A stretch of DNA of 64,000 bases, from the NCBI GenBank assembly GCA_963714055.1, contig OY970227.1:1922001-1986000 (forward strand), written 5' to 3'. The translations under genes and the position numbers were made by a program. Origin of the DNA: JACDBE01 sp963714055 (lineage in GTDB: Bacteria > Actinomycetota > Acidimicrobiia > Spongiisociales > UBA5794). Positions 26,004 through 33,470 of the stretch are shown piece after piece. Numbering within the stretch: the stretch's first letter is position 1; the number at the start of each line of letters is the position of its first letter. A model generated the notes under the pieces. That model ran no database searches. It saw nothing but the letters and a program-made list of their open reading frames with translations, and had not been told where the DNA came from.

Positions 26004-26382
26004 TCAGCGCCGAAGCTCGACGAACTCGGTCACCCGGAGGGCTCGGAGGATGACCCGGACCGGTGCCGGCATCGCCGCCATCCCGGCGTCGGTGGCCATC
26101 CGCTTCGGGGTCGGTGAGGCGGACCAGGCGACCGCGATGGCCCAGCCAGCAGCCGCCGGCGGCGGTGATGTTGCGCAACCAGTCGGTGTCGGCGCCGTAG
26201 GTGAGGGCGATGACGAACCGGTCGCCATCGACAAAGACGTTCACCGGCGTGGTGTAGGCGGTTCCGCTGCGGCGGCCGCGGTGGTGGACCACCCCGAACC
26301 ACGGGAGGTACTCAGCCGGCGGCCCGAGGATCCGGTTGGTGAAGGTCCGATTGAGCTCCGCCAGGCGTCGCGGTAGGGGCAC
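26004..26382 (-). pseudogene. Deazaflavin (F420)-dependent nitroreductase-family protein, frameshifted
   Basis: The N-terminal part (VPLPRRLAELNRTFTNRI, then FGVVHHRGRRSGTAYTTPVN) is the split-barrel of the F420-dependent Ddn-like family. After RLVRLTDP the frame is lost. Removing one base from the GGGG run at 26107-26110 (CCCC on the coding strand) gives LTDPKRMATDAG and the family end RVTEFVELRR, for an intact protein near 126 residues. F420 use is inferred from the family. Whether the extra base is real needs reads. The GTG at 26382 is the most likely start. Confidence 0.6.
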
Positions 26383-26459
26383 CCGGCCAGTGTGCCAGCT
26401 GTGGCCACGCTTCCACGACCCGGGTAGCGTCAGACCGACACCGCCCCGGAGGCAAGTGG

Positions 26460-26813
26460 ATGCGGATCCAGTCGGGACAGTTGGTGGCGCTCGGGTACGG
26501 GAAGTACGTCCGGTCGGACGATGTCGTCGCCGTGGAGCCCATCGTCGAGGGCCGAGGCCCCGGACGGCGTACCCTGGTGTGGATGCGGGGGTTGCCCGAC
26601 CCGTTGGTGGCATCCCGGGCCGAGGACTCGATCGTCGACGACCTGGTGACCCCGCCGGATGAGGCGGCCCGCACCAAGGCGCAGCGGGCCGTCCTCGGGG
26701 AGATGGCGGACGTGCTCGAGCATGCATCCCCGGCGGTGCGCCGCATCCTCGGTGAGGAGACCGGCACCGACATCGACCGCCTGCGTAGCGAGGCCGGCCG
26801 CGCCCTGAGCTGA
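26460..26813 (+). CDS. Conserved protein with a RemA-like (DUF370-like) N-terminus
   Basis: 117 residues. The opening SGQLVALGYGKYVRSDDVVAVEP resembles the RemA/DUF370 fold, which in Bacillus is a DNA-binding matrix regulator. The middle RRTLVWMRGLPDPLVASR and the helical C-terminus have no motif I can name. The ATG at 26460 has GGAGG 7 bp upstream. The likeness to RemA is by pattern only and the function here is unknown. It precedes a TetR gene by about 75 bp, with a promoter between them. Confidence 0.55.
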   Translation: MRIQSGQLVALGYGKYVRSDDVVAVEPIVEGRGPGRRTLVWMRGLPDPLVASRAEDSIVDDLVTPPDEAARTKAQRAVLGEMADVLEHASPAVRRILGEETGTDIDRLRSEAGRALS

Positions 26814-26849
26814 GAAGGCCGGGCGCGGGACACGACAGACCCGTGGAGC

Positions 26850-26864
26850 CTTACCTTGTACGTT
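26850..26864 (+). promoter_or_regulatory. Putative TetR box before the TetR gene
   Basis: CTTACCTTGTACGTT matches, at 11 of 15 positions, the box CTTACGTTGTACGGT and its repeats upstream of the MMPL gene (27641-27691). It lies 24 bp before the TetR start, so autoregulation is likely. Confidence 0.55.
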
Positions 26865-26887
26865 AGGATTCGGGGAGAGGTGCATCG

Positions 26888-27586
26888 ATGGCCACGCAGA
26901 CCGATCCCCGGGTACAGCCCAGGATCCCGCTGAGCAGACAGCGGGTGCTGGCGGCGGCCGTCGCCCTCGCCGACGAAGGCGGCCTCGAGGCGCTCACCAT
27001 GCGCCGGCTCGCCGAGGAGCTCGATGTCGAGGCGATGTCGCTGTACTACCACGTCGCCAACAAGGACGCCATCCTCGACGGTGTCGTCGAGATGGTGTTC
27101 GACGAGATCAACCAGGCTGTCGACGCCGCCGACCGCCCGTCGGCGGCCGAGGACTGGGTCGGTGCGATGCGAGCCAGGATCCTGGCCGCCCGCCGGGTCC
27201 TGCTCCTTCACAAGTGGATGCCCGGGATCATCGGACGCCACACCCCGGCGAGCCCGCCCGTGCTGCGCTACTTCGACTCGCTGGTGGGTCTCTTCCGTGA
27301 GGGAGGCTTCTCCTACGACGTGACCCACCACGCCCTGCACGCCCTGGGGAGCCGGGCCATCGGCTTCTCTCAGGAGCTTTTCGAGCCGGACGAGCCCGGC
27401 GCCGAGGAGGAGAACACGGCCCTCTTCGAGGAGATGGCGCCCCAGATCCCTCACCTCGTAGAGATGACGATGACGGTCAGTCACGACGACCCTGACTCGA
27501 CGCTGGGCTGGTGTGACGACCAGACCGAGTTCGAGTTCGGGCTCGATCTCATCCTCGACGGCCTCGCCCGGCTCCGAACCGCCTGA
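26888..27586 (+). CDS. TetR/AcrR family regulator (TetR-C type)
   Basis: 232 residues. An N-terminal helix-turn-helix (RQRVLAAAVALADEGGLEALTMRRLAEEL, ending in SLYYHVANKDAILDGV) is the TetR DNA-binding domain, and the C-terminal helical half resembles TetR_C ligand domains. The gene is 137 bp before an MMPL exporter on the same strand, and related 15-bp boxes stand before both genes. It most likely represses itself and the exporter until a ligand binds. The ATG at 26888 has GGGAGAGG upstream. Confidence 0.9.
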   Translation: MATQTDPRVQPRIPLSRQRVLAAAVALADEGGLEALTMRRLAEELDVEAMSLYYHVANKDAILDGVVEMVFDEINQAVDAADRPSAAEDWVGAMRARILAARRVLLLHKWMPGIIGRHTPASPPVLRYFDSLVGLFREGGFSYDVTHHALHALGSRAIGFSQELFEPDEPGAEEENTALFEEMAPQIPHLVEMTMTVSHDDPDSTLGWCDDQTEFEFGLDLILDGLARLRTA

Positions 27587-27640
27587 CCCGAGCCCGCCCG
27601 GGACACCCCGACCATCTCGCCGATGTCGCGTCTTGACGCC

Positions 27641-27691
27641 CTTACGTTGTACGGTTAACTTACGCCGTACGACAACCTTACGCCGTACGAC
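27641..27691 (+). promoter_or_regulatory. Three phased operator boxes before the MMPL exporter
   Basis: CTTACGTTGTACGGT (27641-27655), then CTTACGCCGTACGAC at 27659-27673 and again at 27677-27691, repeated exactly every 18 bp. Each holds a TACGsCGTA-like palindromic core. This is the probable binding site of the upstream TetR protein. Confidence 0.7.
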
Positions 27692-27723
27692 GAGCGTGCG
27701 GTTCGACGCAAGGGAGAGGCATC

Positions 27724-29961
27724 GTGCGACTATCCACCGAATCACTGGCTCGATCGGCGGCACGCCGTCCATGGCGGACCCTGGCGACGTGGGTGGCTGC
27801 CCTCGTCACCGCCGGCGTGGTGTCCTCACTGTTCCTGGGCGATGCCCTCACCACCGACACCGACTTCACGAACGAACCGGAGTCCAAGCGGGCGGCAACC
27901 CTGGTGGCGGACCGGATCGGCTCTGCCGACGACGCCATGGAGTTCGTGGTGGTCACCGGCGAGCTGCCCGTCACCGACCCGGCGTACCGGGCGTACGTGG
28001 ATCGGCTGCACACCGCGATCGCCGCCCTCGGCGTCGACGTCGTCCGTGATGTGGGCAGCTACCTGACCGACGAGGGACCGGTTTCGGAGAACCGGCGATC
28101 GACCCTTCTACCGGTGGCCGTGGCCGGTGACGACCACACCGCCGTCGGCGAGAACGCCGAGCTGGTGATGGAGGCGGTCGCCGGCGTCGACGCCCCTGAT
28201 GGCTTCGAGGCGCACGTCGCCGGGCCGGCCACGCTGGAGAACGACTTCATCCGGTTGGCGGAGGAGGGGCTGCAGCGCGGCGAGAGCATCGGCCTGGCGG
28301 TGGCGCTGGTCGTGTTGGTGTTCGTGTTCGGTGGCGTGGTCGCCGGGTTGATCCCGATAATGCTGGCGGTGACGGCGATCGCCATCGCCCTCGGCGCCGC
28401 CGCCCTGTTCGGCTTCGCTTTCGACCTGCCGTTCTTCATCGCCAACATCATCACGATGCTCGGCCTGGCGGTGGGCATCGATTACTCGCTGTTCATCGTG
28501 TCCCGCTACCGGGAGGAGCGCGCCGCCGGCGACGACGTGCTCGAGGCGATCACCCGGGCAGGAGCAACGGCGAGCCGGGCGGTGCTGTTCTCCGGCCTCA
28601 CAGTGGTGGTCGCCCTGGCCGGCATGCTGCTGCTGCCCAACACCATCTACCGGAGCATCGGGCTGGGGGCGATCCTGGTCGTGGTGGTGGCGGTTCTCGC
28701 CTCGCTGACGCTGCTGCCCGCCGTGCTGGCGCTGCTCGGCGACCGGGTCGAGTGGCTTCGTATCCGAGGCCGGCGACACCCCGAGCGACAGGGCCGGTTC
28801 TGGGACCGGATCGCCCGCACCGTCATGGGTCGGCCGGTGGTCAGCCTGGTGCTCGCCGCCGGGGTACTGCTGCTGGCGGCCTTGCCCTTCCTCAGCATGT
28901 CGGAAGGGTTCTCGGGCGTGAGCACCCTGCCCGACGAGGTCGAGTCCAAGCAGGCGTTTCTCGTCTTGGAGAGCGAGTTCTCCGGTGGGCTCGGGTCGCC
29001 GGTGGAGATCGTGGTCGACGGAGAACTCACCCCGCCGGTGACCTCCGCCATCGCCGACCTGCAGGCGACGCTCGACGCCGACCCGTCGTTCGGCCCGGTC
29101 CAGGTCGAACTGGGGGAGGGCGGGGATGTGGCGCTGGTGAGCGCCCCGCTGACCGGGGACGTCGCCGCCGAGACAGCGATGGACACGGTCCGGGAGCTGC
29201 GTACCGAGGTCGTGCCGGGCACCTTCGGTGACCTGCCCGTCGAGGTCCTCGTCGGCGGCGACACCGCCTACAACGTCGACTACCTGGCGCAGACCAGCCT
29301 CTACACCCCGATCGTCATCCTGTTCGTGCTCGGGCTGTCATTCGTGCTGCTCACCGTCGCCTTCCGGTCGGTGGTCATCCCGGCGAAGGCGATCGTGATG
29401 AACCTGCTGTCGGTGGCGGCGGCGTTCGGGCTGGTGGTCCTCTTCTTCCAGGAGGGTGTCGGGCCCGAGGTGTTCAAGGACATCGCCGGCTGGCTCGGCT
29501 TCGGCCAGGTGGAGGCCATCGAGGCCGGGATGCCGCTGTTCCTGTTCGCCATCCTGTTCGGGCTGTCGATGGACTACCACGTGTTCCTGTTGAGCCGGAT
29601 CCGGGAACGGTTCGACCAGACCGGGGACAACACCGAGTCGGTCGCCTACGGGCTGCGCACCACCGGCGCGCTGATCACCGGGGCGGCGGCGATCATGGTC
29701 GCCGTGTTCGCCGGGTTCGCCGCCGGGTCCCTGGTGGCGCTGCAGCAGATGGGGTTCGGGTTGGCGGTGGCCGTGGCGCTCGACGCCACCATCGTCCGCT
29801 CGATCCTGGTCCCCGCCACCATGAAGCTGCTCGGCGACCGCAACTGGTACCTGCCGTCGTGGCTCGAGTGGCTCCCCGAAGTCCACATCGAAGGCGCGGT
29901 GTCACCCGTCGCCGTCCCCGAGCAGGTCGAGCAAGAGCCGGAGCTGGTCCCGGTCGGCTGA
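27724..29961 (+). CDS. MMPL family RND-type exporter
   Basis: 745 residues, 12 membrane segments in two repeats. The first begins WRTLATWVAALVTAGVVSSLF, and each half has a large outside loop (residues about 45-190 and 410-535) followed by five clustered segments. The MMPL motif GLAVGIDYSLFIVSRYREE is at about 245-265 and its second-half equivalent GLSMDYHVFLLSRIRERF near 615. These Asp residues carry proton coupling in the family. Cargo may be a lipid or drug. The GTG at 27724 follows GGGAGAGG. Regulation by the adjacent TetR protein is likely. Confidence 0.92.
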   Translation: MRLSTESLARSAARRPWRTLATWVAALVTAGVVSSLFLGDALTTDTDFTNEPESKRAATLVADRIGSADDAMEFVVVTGELPVTDPAYRAYVDRLHTAIAALGVDVVRDVGSYLTDEGPVSENRRSTLLPVAVAGDDHTAVGENAELVMEAVAGVDAPDGFEAHVAGPATLENDFIRLAEEGLQRGESIGLAVALVVLVFVFGGVVAGLIPIMLAVTAIAIALGAAALFGFAFDLPFFIANIITMLGLAVGIDYSLFIVSRYREERAAGDDVLEAITRAGATASRAVLFSGLTVVVALAGMLLLPNTIYRSIGLGAILVVVVAVLASLTLLPAVLALLGDRVEWLRIRGRRHPERQGRFWDRIARTVMGRPVVSLVLAAGVLLLAALPFLSMSEGFSGVSTLPDEVESKQAFLVLESEFSGGLGSPVEIVVDGELTPPVTSAIADLQATLDADPSFGPVQVELGEGGDVALVSAPLTGDVAAETAMDTVRELRTEVVPGTFGDLPVEVLVGGDTAYNVDYLAQTSLYTPIVILFVLGLSFVLLTVAFRSVVIPAKAIVMNLLSVAAAFGLVVLFFQEGVGPEVFKDIAGWLGFGQVEAIEAGMPLFLFAILFGLSMDYHVFLLSRIRERFDQTGDNTESVAYGLRTTGALITGAAAIMVAVFAGFAAGSLVALQQMGFGLAVAVALDATIVRSILVPATMKLLGDRNWYLPSWLEWLPEVHIEGAVSPVAVPEQVEQEPELVPVG

Positions 29962-29977
29962 CGCCAGGCTGCCGTCA

Positions 29978-30004
29978 GAGGGGACTCCCCTGTGGAGTCC
30001 CCTC
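29978..30004 (+). terminator. MMPL gene terminator hairpin
   Basis: GAGGGGACTCC (29978-29988) pairs exactly with GGAGTCCCCTC (29994-30004), 16 bp after the stop. No T run follows, typical of this genome. The facing trmO gene may use it as well. Confidence 0.75.
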
Positions 30005-30052
30005 GGCGTGTGTCCGGGCCAAGTCATCGGGAACTGCAGAGAGGCGCCGGCG

Positions 30053-30469
30053 TCACCCCAAGAGGAAGTCGCTACGGAGGACAGGCTTGATGTCGAGGAT
30101 CGGTGTGCCGTCGACGGCCTCGAGGTTGTTCACCTTGACCCGCAACCCGTCGATCTCGAGAACCGTTACCGGATGGAGGCCGATCGGATTGGGACGGTCC
30201 TGGGACCGAGTGCTGAAGACGCCCTCCATCGGTCTGCTGGCGTCGTCTCGGGGATGGACCCGGAGGAGGTCGCGGCTGGCCAGGTGGAGCCAGGTGATCA
30301 CGATCACCTCGGAGCCGACCGCCAGGTCGCTCACCGCCTCACCGATGGGAGGGTCGAACTCGAGCCAGGCGTCCGGGGCGCCCTCAGCTCCCTGCATGGG
30401 CGCGTCCGACGGGTCGGTCAACGCCGAGCGCACGTAGCCGACCGGCCGCACTTCGTAGGTCTCGCTCAT
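30053..30469 (-). CDS. trmO: tRNA (N6-threonylcarbamoyladenosine-N6)-methyltransferase
   Basis: 138 residues of the TrmO/TsaA (VirR/YaeB) family, which methylates t6A37 of certain tRNAs with SAM on a beta-barrel fold. The family core GVFSTRSQDRPNPIGLH is intact, followed by VTVLEIDG, LEAVDGTPILDIKP and an RVHPRDD loop. ATG 30469 starts MSETYEVRPVGYVRS, the usual beginning; the upstream extension is not conserved. It converges on the MMPL gene. Confidence 0.92.
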   Translation of the reverse strand: MSETYEVRPVGYVRSALTDPSDAPMQGAEGAPDAWLEFDPPIGEAVSDLAVGSEVIVITWLHLASRDLLRVHPRDDASRPMEGVFSTRSQDRPNPIGLHPVTVLEIDGLRVKVNNLEAVDGTPILDIKPVLRSDFLLG

Positions 30470-30606
30470 AGCGACAGTCTGGCCCATGCACCGGTCGGAC
30501 CGGCCCGGGCATTGAGCCCTTCTCGCCTTCTGGACGGACTCCCCGCGGACTCCCGTCGGCGGCCACACAATGCAGGTCTGGTCGGTCGTGAGGACGTTGC
30601 CGCTCG

Positions 30607-30738
30607 CTAAGCAGCCACGAGCACCGCCTCGTGGACGTCGGCCAGCCGGGCCATCGATGCCAGGACGTCGGCTTGATCCTCCGCAAGGTGCCTGACCGCC
30701 ACCTCGTCGACACCGGCGGCGGCGAGCGACCCTCTACC
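30607..30738 (-). pseudogene. C-terminal remnant, possibly of an LLM-class oxidoreductase
   Basis: Forty-three codons without a start read SLAAAGVDEVAVRHLAEDQ and end in VHEAVLVAA plus TAG. The pattern LAAAGVDEVAV is typical of the C-terminal helix-strand of LLM-class (F420/FMN) oxidoreductases. The frame is closed upstream by TGA. The rest of 30470-30783 has no gene. This looks like debris at the border of the accessory region. Confidence 0.4.
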
Positions 30739-30783
30739 TCATCACATCGACACTCCGATCATCGCACCGGTCGACATCCCGGC

Positions 30784-31008
30784 GTGAGCCCCAGTCTTCC
30801 GATCGTCCCTGGCCGCGCCGTGGCGCGCGCTCTCACAAAGGCGGGGTTCGCCGAAGTCAGCCAGCGCGGCAGCCATGTACAGCTGCGCAGCAGCGAAGGT
30901 CGCACGGTCATCGTGCCCATGCACCGCGAGCCGGCACGAGGCACGCTGCGCTCGATCCTGCGACAGGCCGACCTGACGGTTGATGCATTCATCGAGCTAT
31001 TGGAGTAG
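30784..31008 (+). CDS. hicA: HicA-type toxin, apparently without HicB
   Basis: 74 residues of the HicA mRNA-interferase family (dsRBD-like fold). It shows VARALTKAGFAEVSQRGSHVQLRS with the catalytic His in RGSHVQL, and ends RGTLRSILRQADLTVDAFIELLE, the family signature. The GTG at 30784 was chosen for length; the frame is open further back without homology. No HicB antitoxin is readable on either side: the next 173 bp downstream and the upstream debris hold no RHH or HicB-like frame. The antitoxin may have been lost or be unrelated. Confidence 0.8.
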   Translation: MSPSLPIVPGRAVARALTKAGFAEVSQRGSHVQLRSSEGRTVIVPMHREPARGTLRSILRQADLTVDAFIELLE

Positions 31009-31181
31009 TCACAGACGAGTTGCGCTGAGAGTCACAACGGTGGCCCCTCAACTCGAAGGACCCACCCCCGGCTTCCACCACATCACGGGACGCCTACCCT
31101 CCGTGGCCAGCCAGGCGATTCTCGATGCCGGCGAGGCGGTCCGGACCGGGACGCCGCTCGCGGATTCCTAGAGGGTTCCGT

Positions 31182-32042
31182 ATGCCTCGACTTCAGTACA
31201 AGTCCTTTTCGTCGCCGGATGAAGTGCGAGCCTTCCCCAATGGCCGCGCCGAAGTTGTCAGTCTCGATGACTCTGTCGTCGGTCGTGCGAGGTATGAGCC
31301 CGGTTGGCGCTGGTCGACCGCAATGCCGGCAATCGCGGGGACTGTGAGCTGTCAGCTCCACCACCTGGGTTACTCCATCTCTGGCTCGATGCACGTCGAG
31401 ATGGACGATGGCCAGGCGATCGACATCCCGCCGGCTTCGGTGTATGAGATCCCACCCGGTCACGACGCCTGGGTCGTTGGCGAAGATCCATGGCTGACCG
31501 TCGAATGGACGAGCGCCCGGGTCTTTGGGCTCGTTCCCGAGGGAGCCGGTGAAGGAGTCCTTGTCACCGTCTTGTTCACGGACATCGTCGACTCAACGGC
31601 GACCCTGCACATGGTAGGCGACACGGCCTGGCGCGACCTCTTACTGGTCCACAACACTCGTCTCCGCGACCAGCTCAATGTCTTCCGAGGGCGTGAGGTG
31701 AAGACCACCGGTGACGGTTTCCTTGCGGTGTTCGACAGCGCCGCACGGGCAGTGCGGTGCGGTGCGGCGATGGCCCGTTCGGCGCGCGAGATGGATCTCC
31801 CGATCCGGGTGGGCCTCCACACGGGCGAGGTCGAGCTGGTCGGTAATGACGCCCGGGGACTCGCCGTCCACGCCGCCGCCCGGATCATGGCTGTCGGCGG
31901 TCCGGACGAAGTCCTCGTGTCCTCTACGACATTCGACCTCCTCGAGGGTTCGGGACTGAAGCTCGAGGAAGCAGGCACCCACGAGATGAAAGGTCTGCCC
32001 GGCGCGCGCAAGGTGTTCCGACTCGTCCGAGCGGCTACCTAG
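31182..32042 (+). CDS. Cupin-like sensor fused to class III nucleotide cyclase
   Basis: 286 residues. Residues about 10-110 resemble a small cupin barrel (YSISGSMHVEMDDGQAIDIP, YEIPPGHDAWV with a potential metal His). Residues 120-286 are a cyclase with metal Asps in VTVLFTDIVDSTAT and GDGFLAVF and a substrate Lys in EVKTTGDG, so the catalytic set looks better preserved than in the other fusions here. The ATG at 31182 has AGAGGG upstream. Codon use is less GC-biased than the flanking core. It lies just outside the first tRNA-derived att copy. Confidence 0.88.
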   Translation: MPRLQYKSFSSPDEVRAFPNGRAEVVSLDDSVVGRARYEPGWRWSTAMPAIAGTVSCQLHHLGYSISGSMHVEMDDGQAIDIPPASVYEIPPGHDAWVVGEDPWLTVEWTSARVFGLVPEGAGEGVLVTVLFTDIVDSTATLHMVGDTAWRDLLLVHNTRLRDQLNVFRGREVKTTGDGFLAVFDSAARAVRCGAAMARSAREMDLPIRVGLHTGEVELVGNDARGLAVHAAARIMAVGGPDEVLVSSTTFDLLEGSGLKLEEAGTHEMKGLPGARKVFRLVRAAT

Positions 32043-32106
32043 GTCATCAGGTCGGCCCGAGGGACGCAACCCCGACGCGCAGAAGCCCTTGCAGCGCAAG
32101 GGCTTC

Positions 32107-32279
32107 AGCGGCACGCCCGGAGGGACTCGAACCCCCAACCTTCTGATCCGTAGGTGTCCAATCGGCGTCCGTCGGAGTCCACTGCCGTCCGGAGGGCCTG
32201 GTACCACGGGCCTCCGAGTCCACCGGCGTCCATGGCCGTCCCTCGGGCCCGCAGAGAATGGCTCCCAACTTGGCTCCCA
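32107..32279. repeat. att copy 1: tRNA-Arg 3' fragment plus GTCC-box arm
   Basis: The first 47 bp (32107-32153) equal the 3' half of tRNA-Arg from anticodon loop to discriminator. Then GTCC appears at 32156, 32167, 32177 and 32187, and after a GGTACC-centred palindrome at 32218, 32228 and 32238. It ends with two TGGCTCCCA-type boxes (32259-32279). The arm matches that at 33092-33218 over its whole length with scattered changes. Confidence 0.85.
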
Positions 32280-32330
32280 CGGCAACCACCCGGGGTTGGC
32301 GCTGTCTCGATATCGTGATATCATGAGGTC

Positions 32331-32540
32331 ATGGCAAAGCAAACCACCGTCCGCTTGCCCGAGGACCTCGCCGGCGACGCCGAAGCCGTCGCCCGGGTAA
32401 AGGGCACCAGTGTCAATGCTCTCATCATCGACGCCCTCAAAGCCGAGATCGAACGGGTCCGCCAGGACAGCGACTTCACCAGCCGCGCTGAGCGGCTGCT
32501 CGAACGCGACCGAGAGCTGTTGGAACGCCTCGCCCGGTGA
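32331..32540 (+). CDS. Ribbon-helix-helix antitoxin of a Fic/Doc pair
   Basis: 69 residues: an RHH fold starting MAKQTTVRLPEDLAGDAEAVAR with VNALIIDALKAEIERV as the second helix, then a charged C-terminal tail (SRAERLLERDRELLERLAR) that would wrap the toxin. A TATCGTGATATCAT inverted motif lies just before the ATG, a likely self-operator. The stop overlaps the GTG of the toxin gene (GTGA). This is the whole cargo, with the toxin, of the small island. Confidence 0.82.
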   Translation: MAKQTTVRLPEDLAGDAEAVARVKGTSVNALIIDALKAEIERVRQDSDFTSRAERLLERDRELLERLAR

Positions 32541-32951
32541 CCCGATACCTCACGCTGGGCCGAGTACTTCTGGCTGGCCGAGCAGGTCACCGGCGTTGAC
32601 GCCGAGACGCTAACGAAGGCAGCTCGTTCGGATGTCGCTGACTCGGCGTTGCATGCTCCTCAGGCCGGATTCGGCGACGTCGAGTTCTACCCCGACATAT
32701 ATGACAAGGCCGCCGTGCTCGTCTGTCGGCTGGCATGGAACCATCCGCTTCCCGACGGGAACAAGCGAGCGGCGTGGACGGCGCTCGTCATGTTCATCGA
32801 CCTCAACGATGGCGCATGGGATCCCGACCCGCCCGACGTCGACGAGGCCGAGGAGGCCATGCTCGCAATCGCCGGCGGCGACGTAGACGAGACCTGGATT
32901 TCGGCGTGGCTCAGAGGACGCGTCCGATTCGTCGACCAGCCTGAGCCGTGA
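32537..32951 (+). pseudogene. Doc-like Fic-family toxin, split by a +1 frameshift
   Basis: GTG 32537 begins MTRYLTL. With one G removed from the GGG at 32557-32559 the frame continues AEYFWLAEQVTGVDAETL to 32951. The Fic motif is near-canonical, HPLPDGNKRAAW (HxFx(D/A)GNKR pattern with Leu for Phe), which in Doc proteins transfers phosphate to EF-Tu. Without the correction, an internal start at 32649 would still give a 100-residue piece with the motif. About 137 residues if intact, the normal Doc length. The pair overlaps by 4 bp. Confidence 0.7.
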
Positions 32952-33044
32952 AGCCGACACCACCCTCAACCAGGATGGCTCCCAAAACGTCAGAAGGTGT
33001 GCGGGGAGCCGCCTCGCGATGAGCCCTTACCCCACAGGCCTTTC

Positions 33045-33218
33045 AGCGGCACGCCCGGAGGGACTCGAACCCCCAACCTTCTGATCCGTAGATCTCCAAA
33101 CGGTGTCCACAGGCGTCCAGGAGCGTCCGGAGGGCCTGGTACCACGGGCTTCCGAGTCCACTGGCGTCCGTGCGTGTCCACGGCCGTCCGCAGAGAATGG
33201 CTCCCAACTTGGCTCCCA
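33045..33218. repeat. att copy 2: tRNA-Arg 3' fragment plus GTCC-box arm
   Basis: A 47-bp core (33045-33091) identical to copies 1 and 3, then GTCC at 33105, 33115 and 33125, and after the same palindrome at 33156, 33166, 33176 and 33186, ending with paired TGGCTCCCA boxes (33197-33218). It forms both the right end of the small island and the left end of the large one. The following 33219-33470 shows no gene or clear signal. Confidence 0.85.
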
Positions 33219-33470
33219 GAGCGGGTGTGCTCTACAGACCGCGCCTGAATGCCGATTCACCACTCCCGAGCTACTCGGCTGCAGCCGTGCAGCGTCCGAC
33301 GATCGACCGACGCCGCTCGCCGACGTCCGCCTCCGCGTCAATCGGGGTCGATCCGGAGGATCGCGCCAACCTGGCACAACCCATGTCACTCCGACCACGG
33401 CGAGCAACTGGCCTGAGCTCTCGACCTGACACGTCGAGGGTATGGTCCCTTCGACACGTCAAGGGCCGGA

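Noticed and set aside
32107..33218. Three tRNA-Arg genes
   Set aside because: Copies at 32107 and 33045 hold only the 3' half from the anticodon loop; no 5' acceptor or D arm follows, so they are att fragments and only 37532-37605 is a tRNA.
32154..33218. GTCC boxes as a CRISPR array
   Set aside because: Units are about 10 bp with no spacer/repeat alternation and no cas genes; they are phased protein-binding boxes at most.
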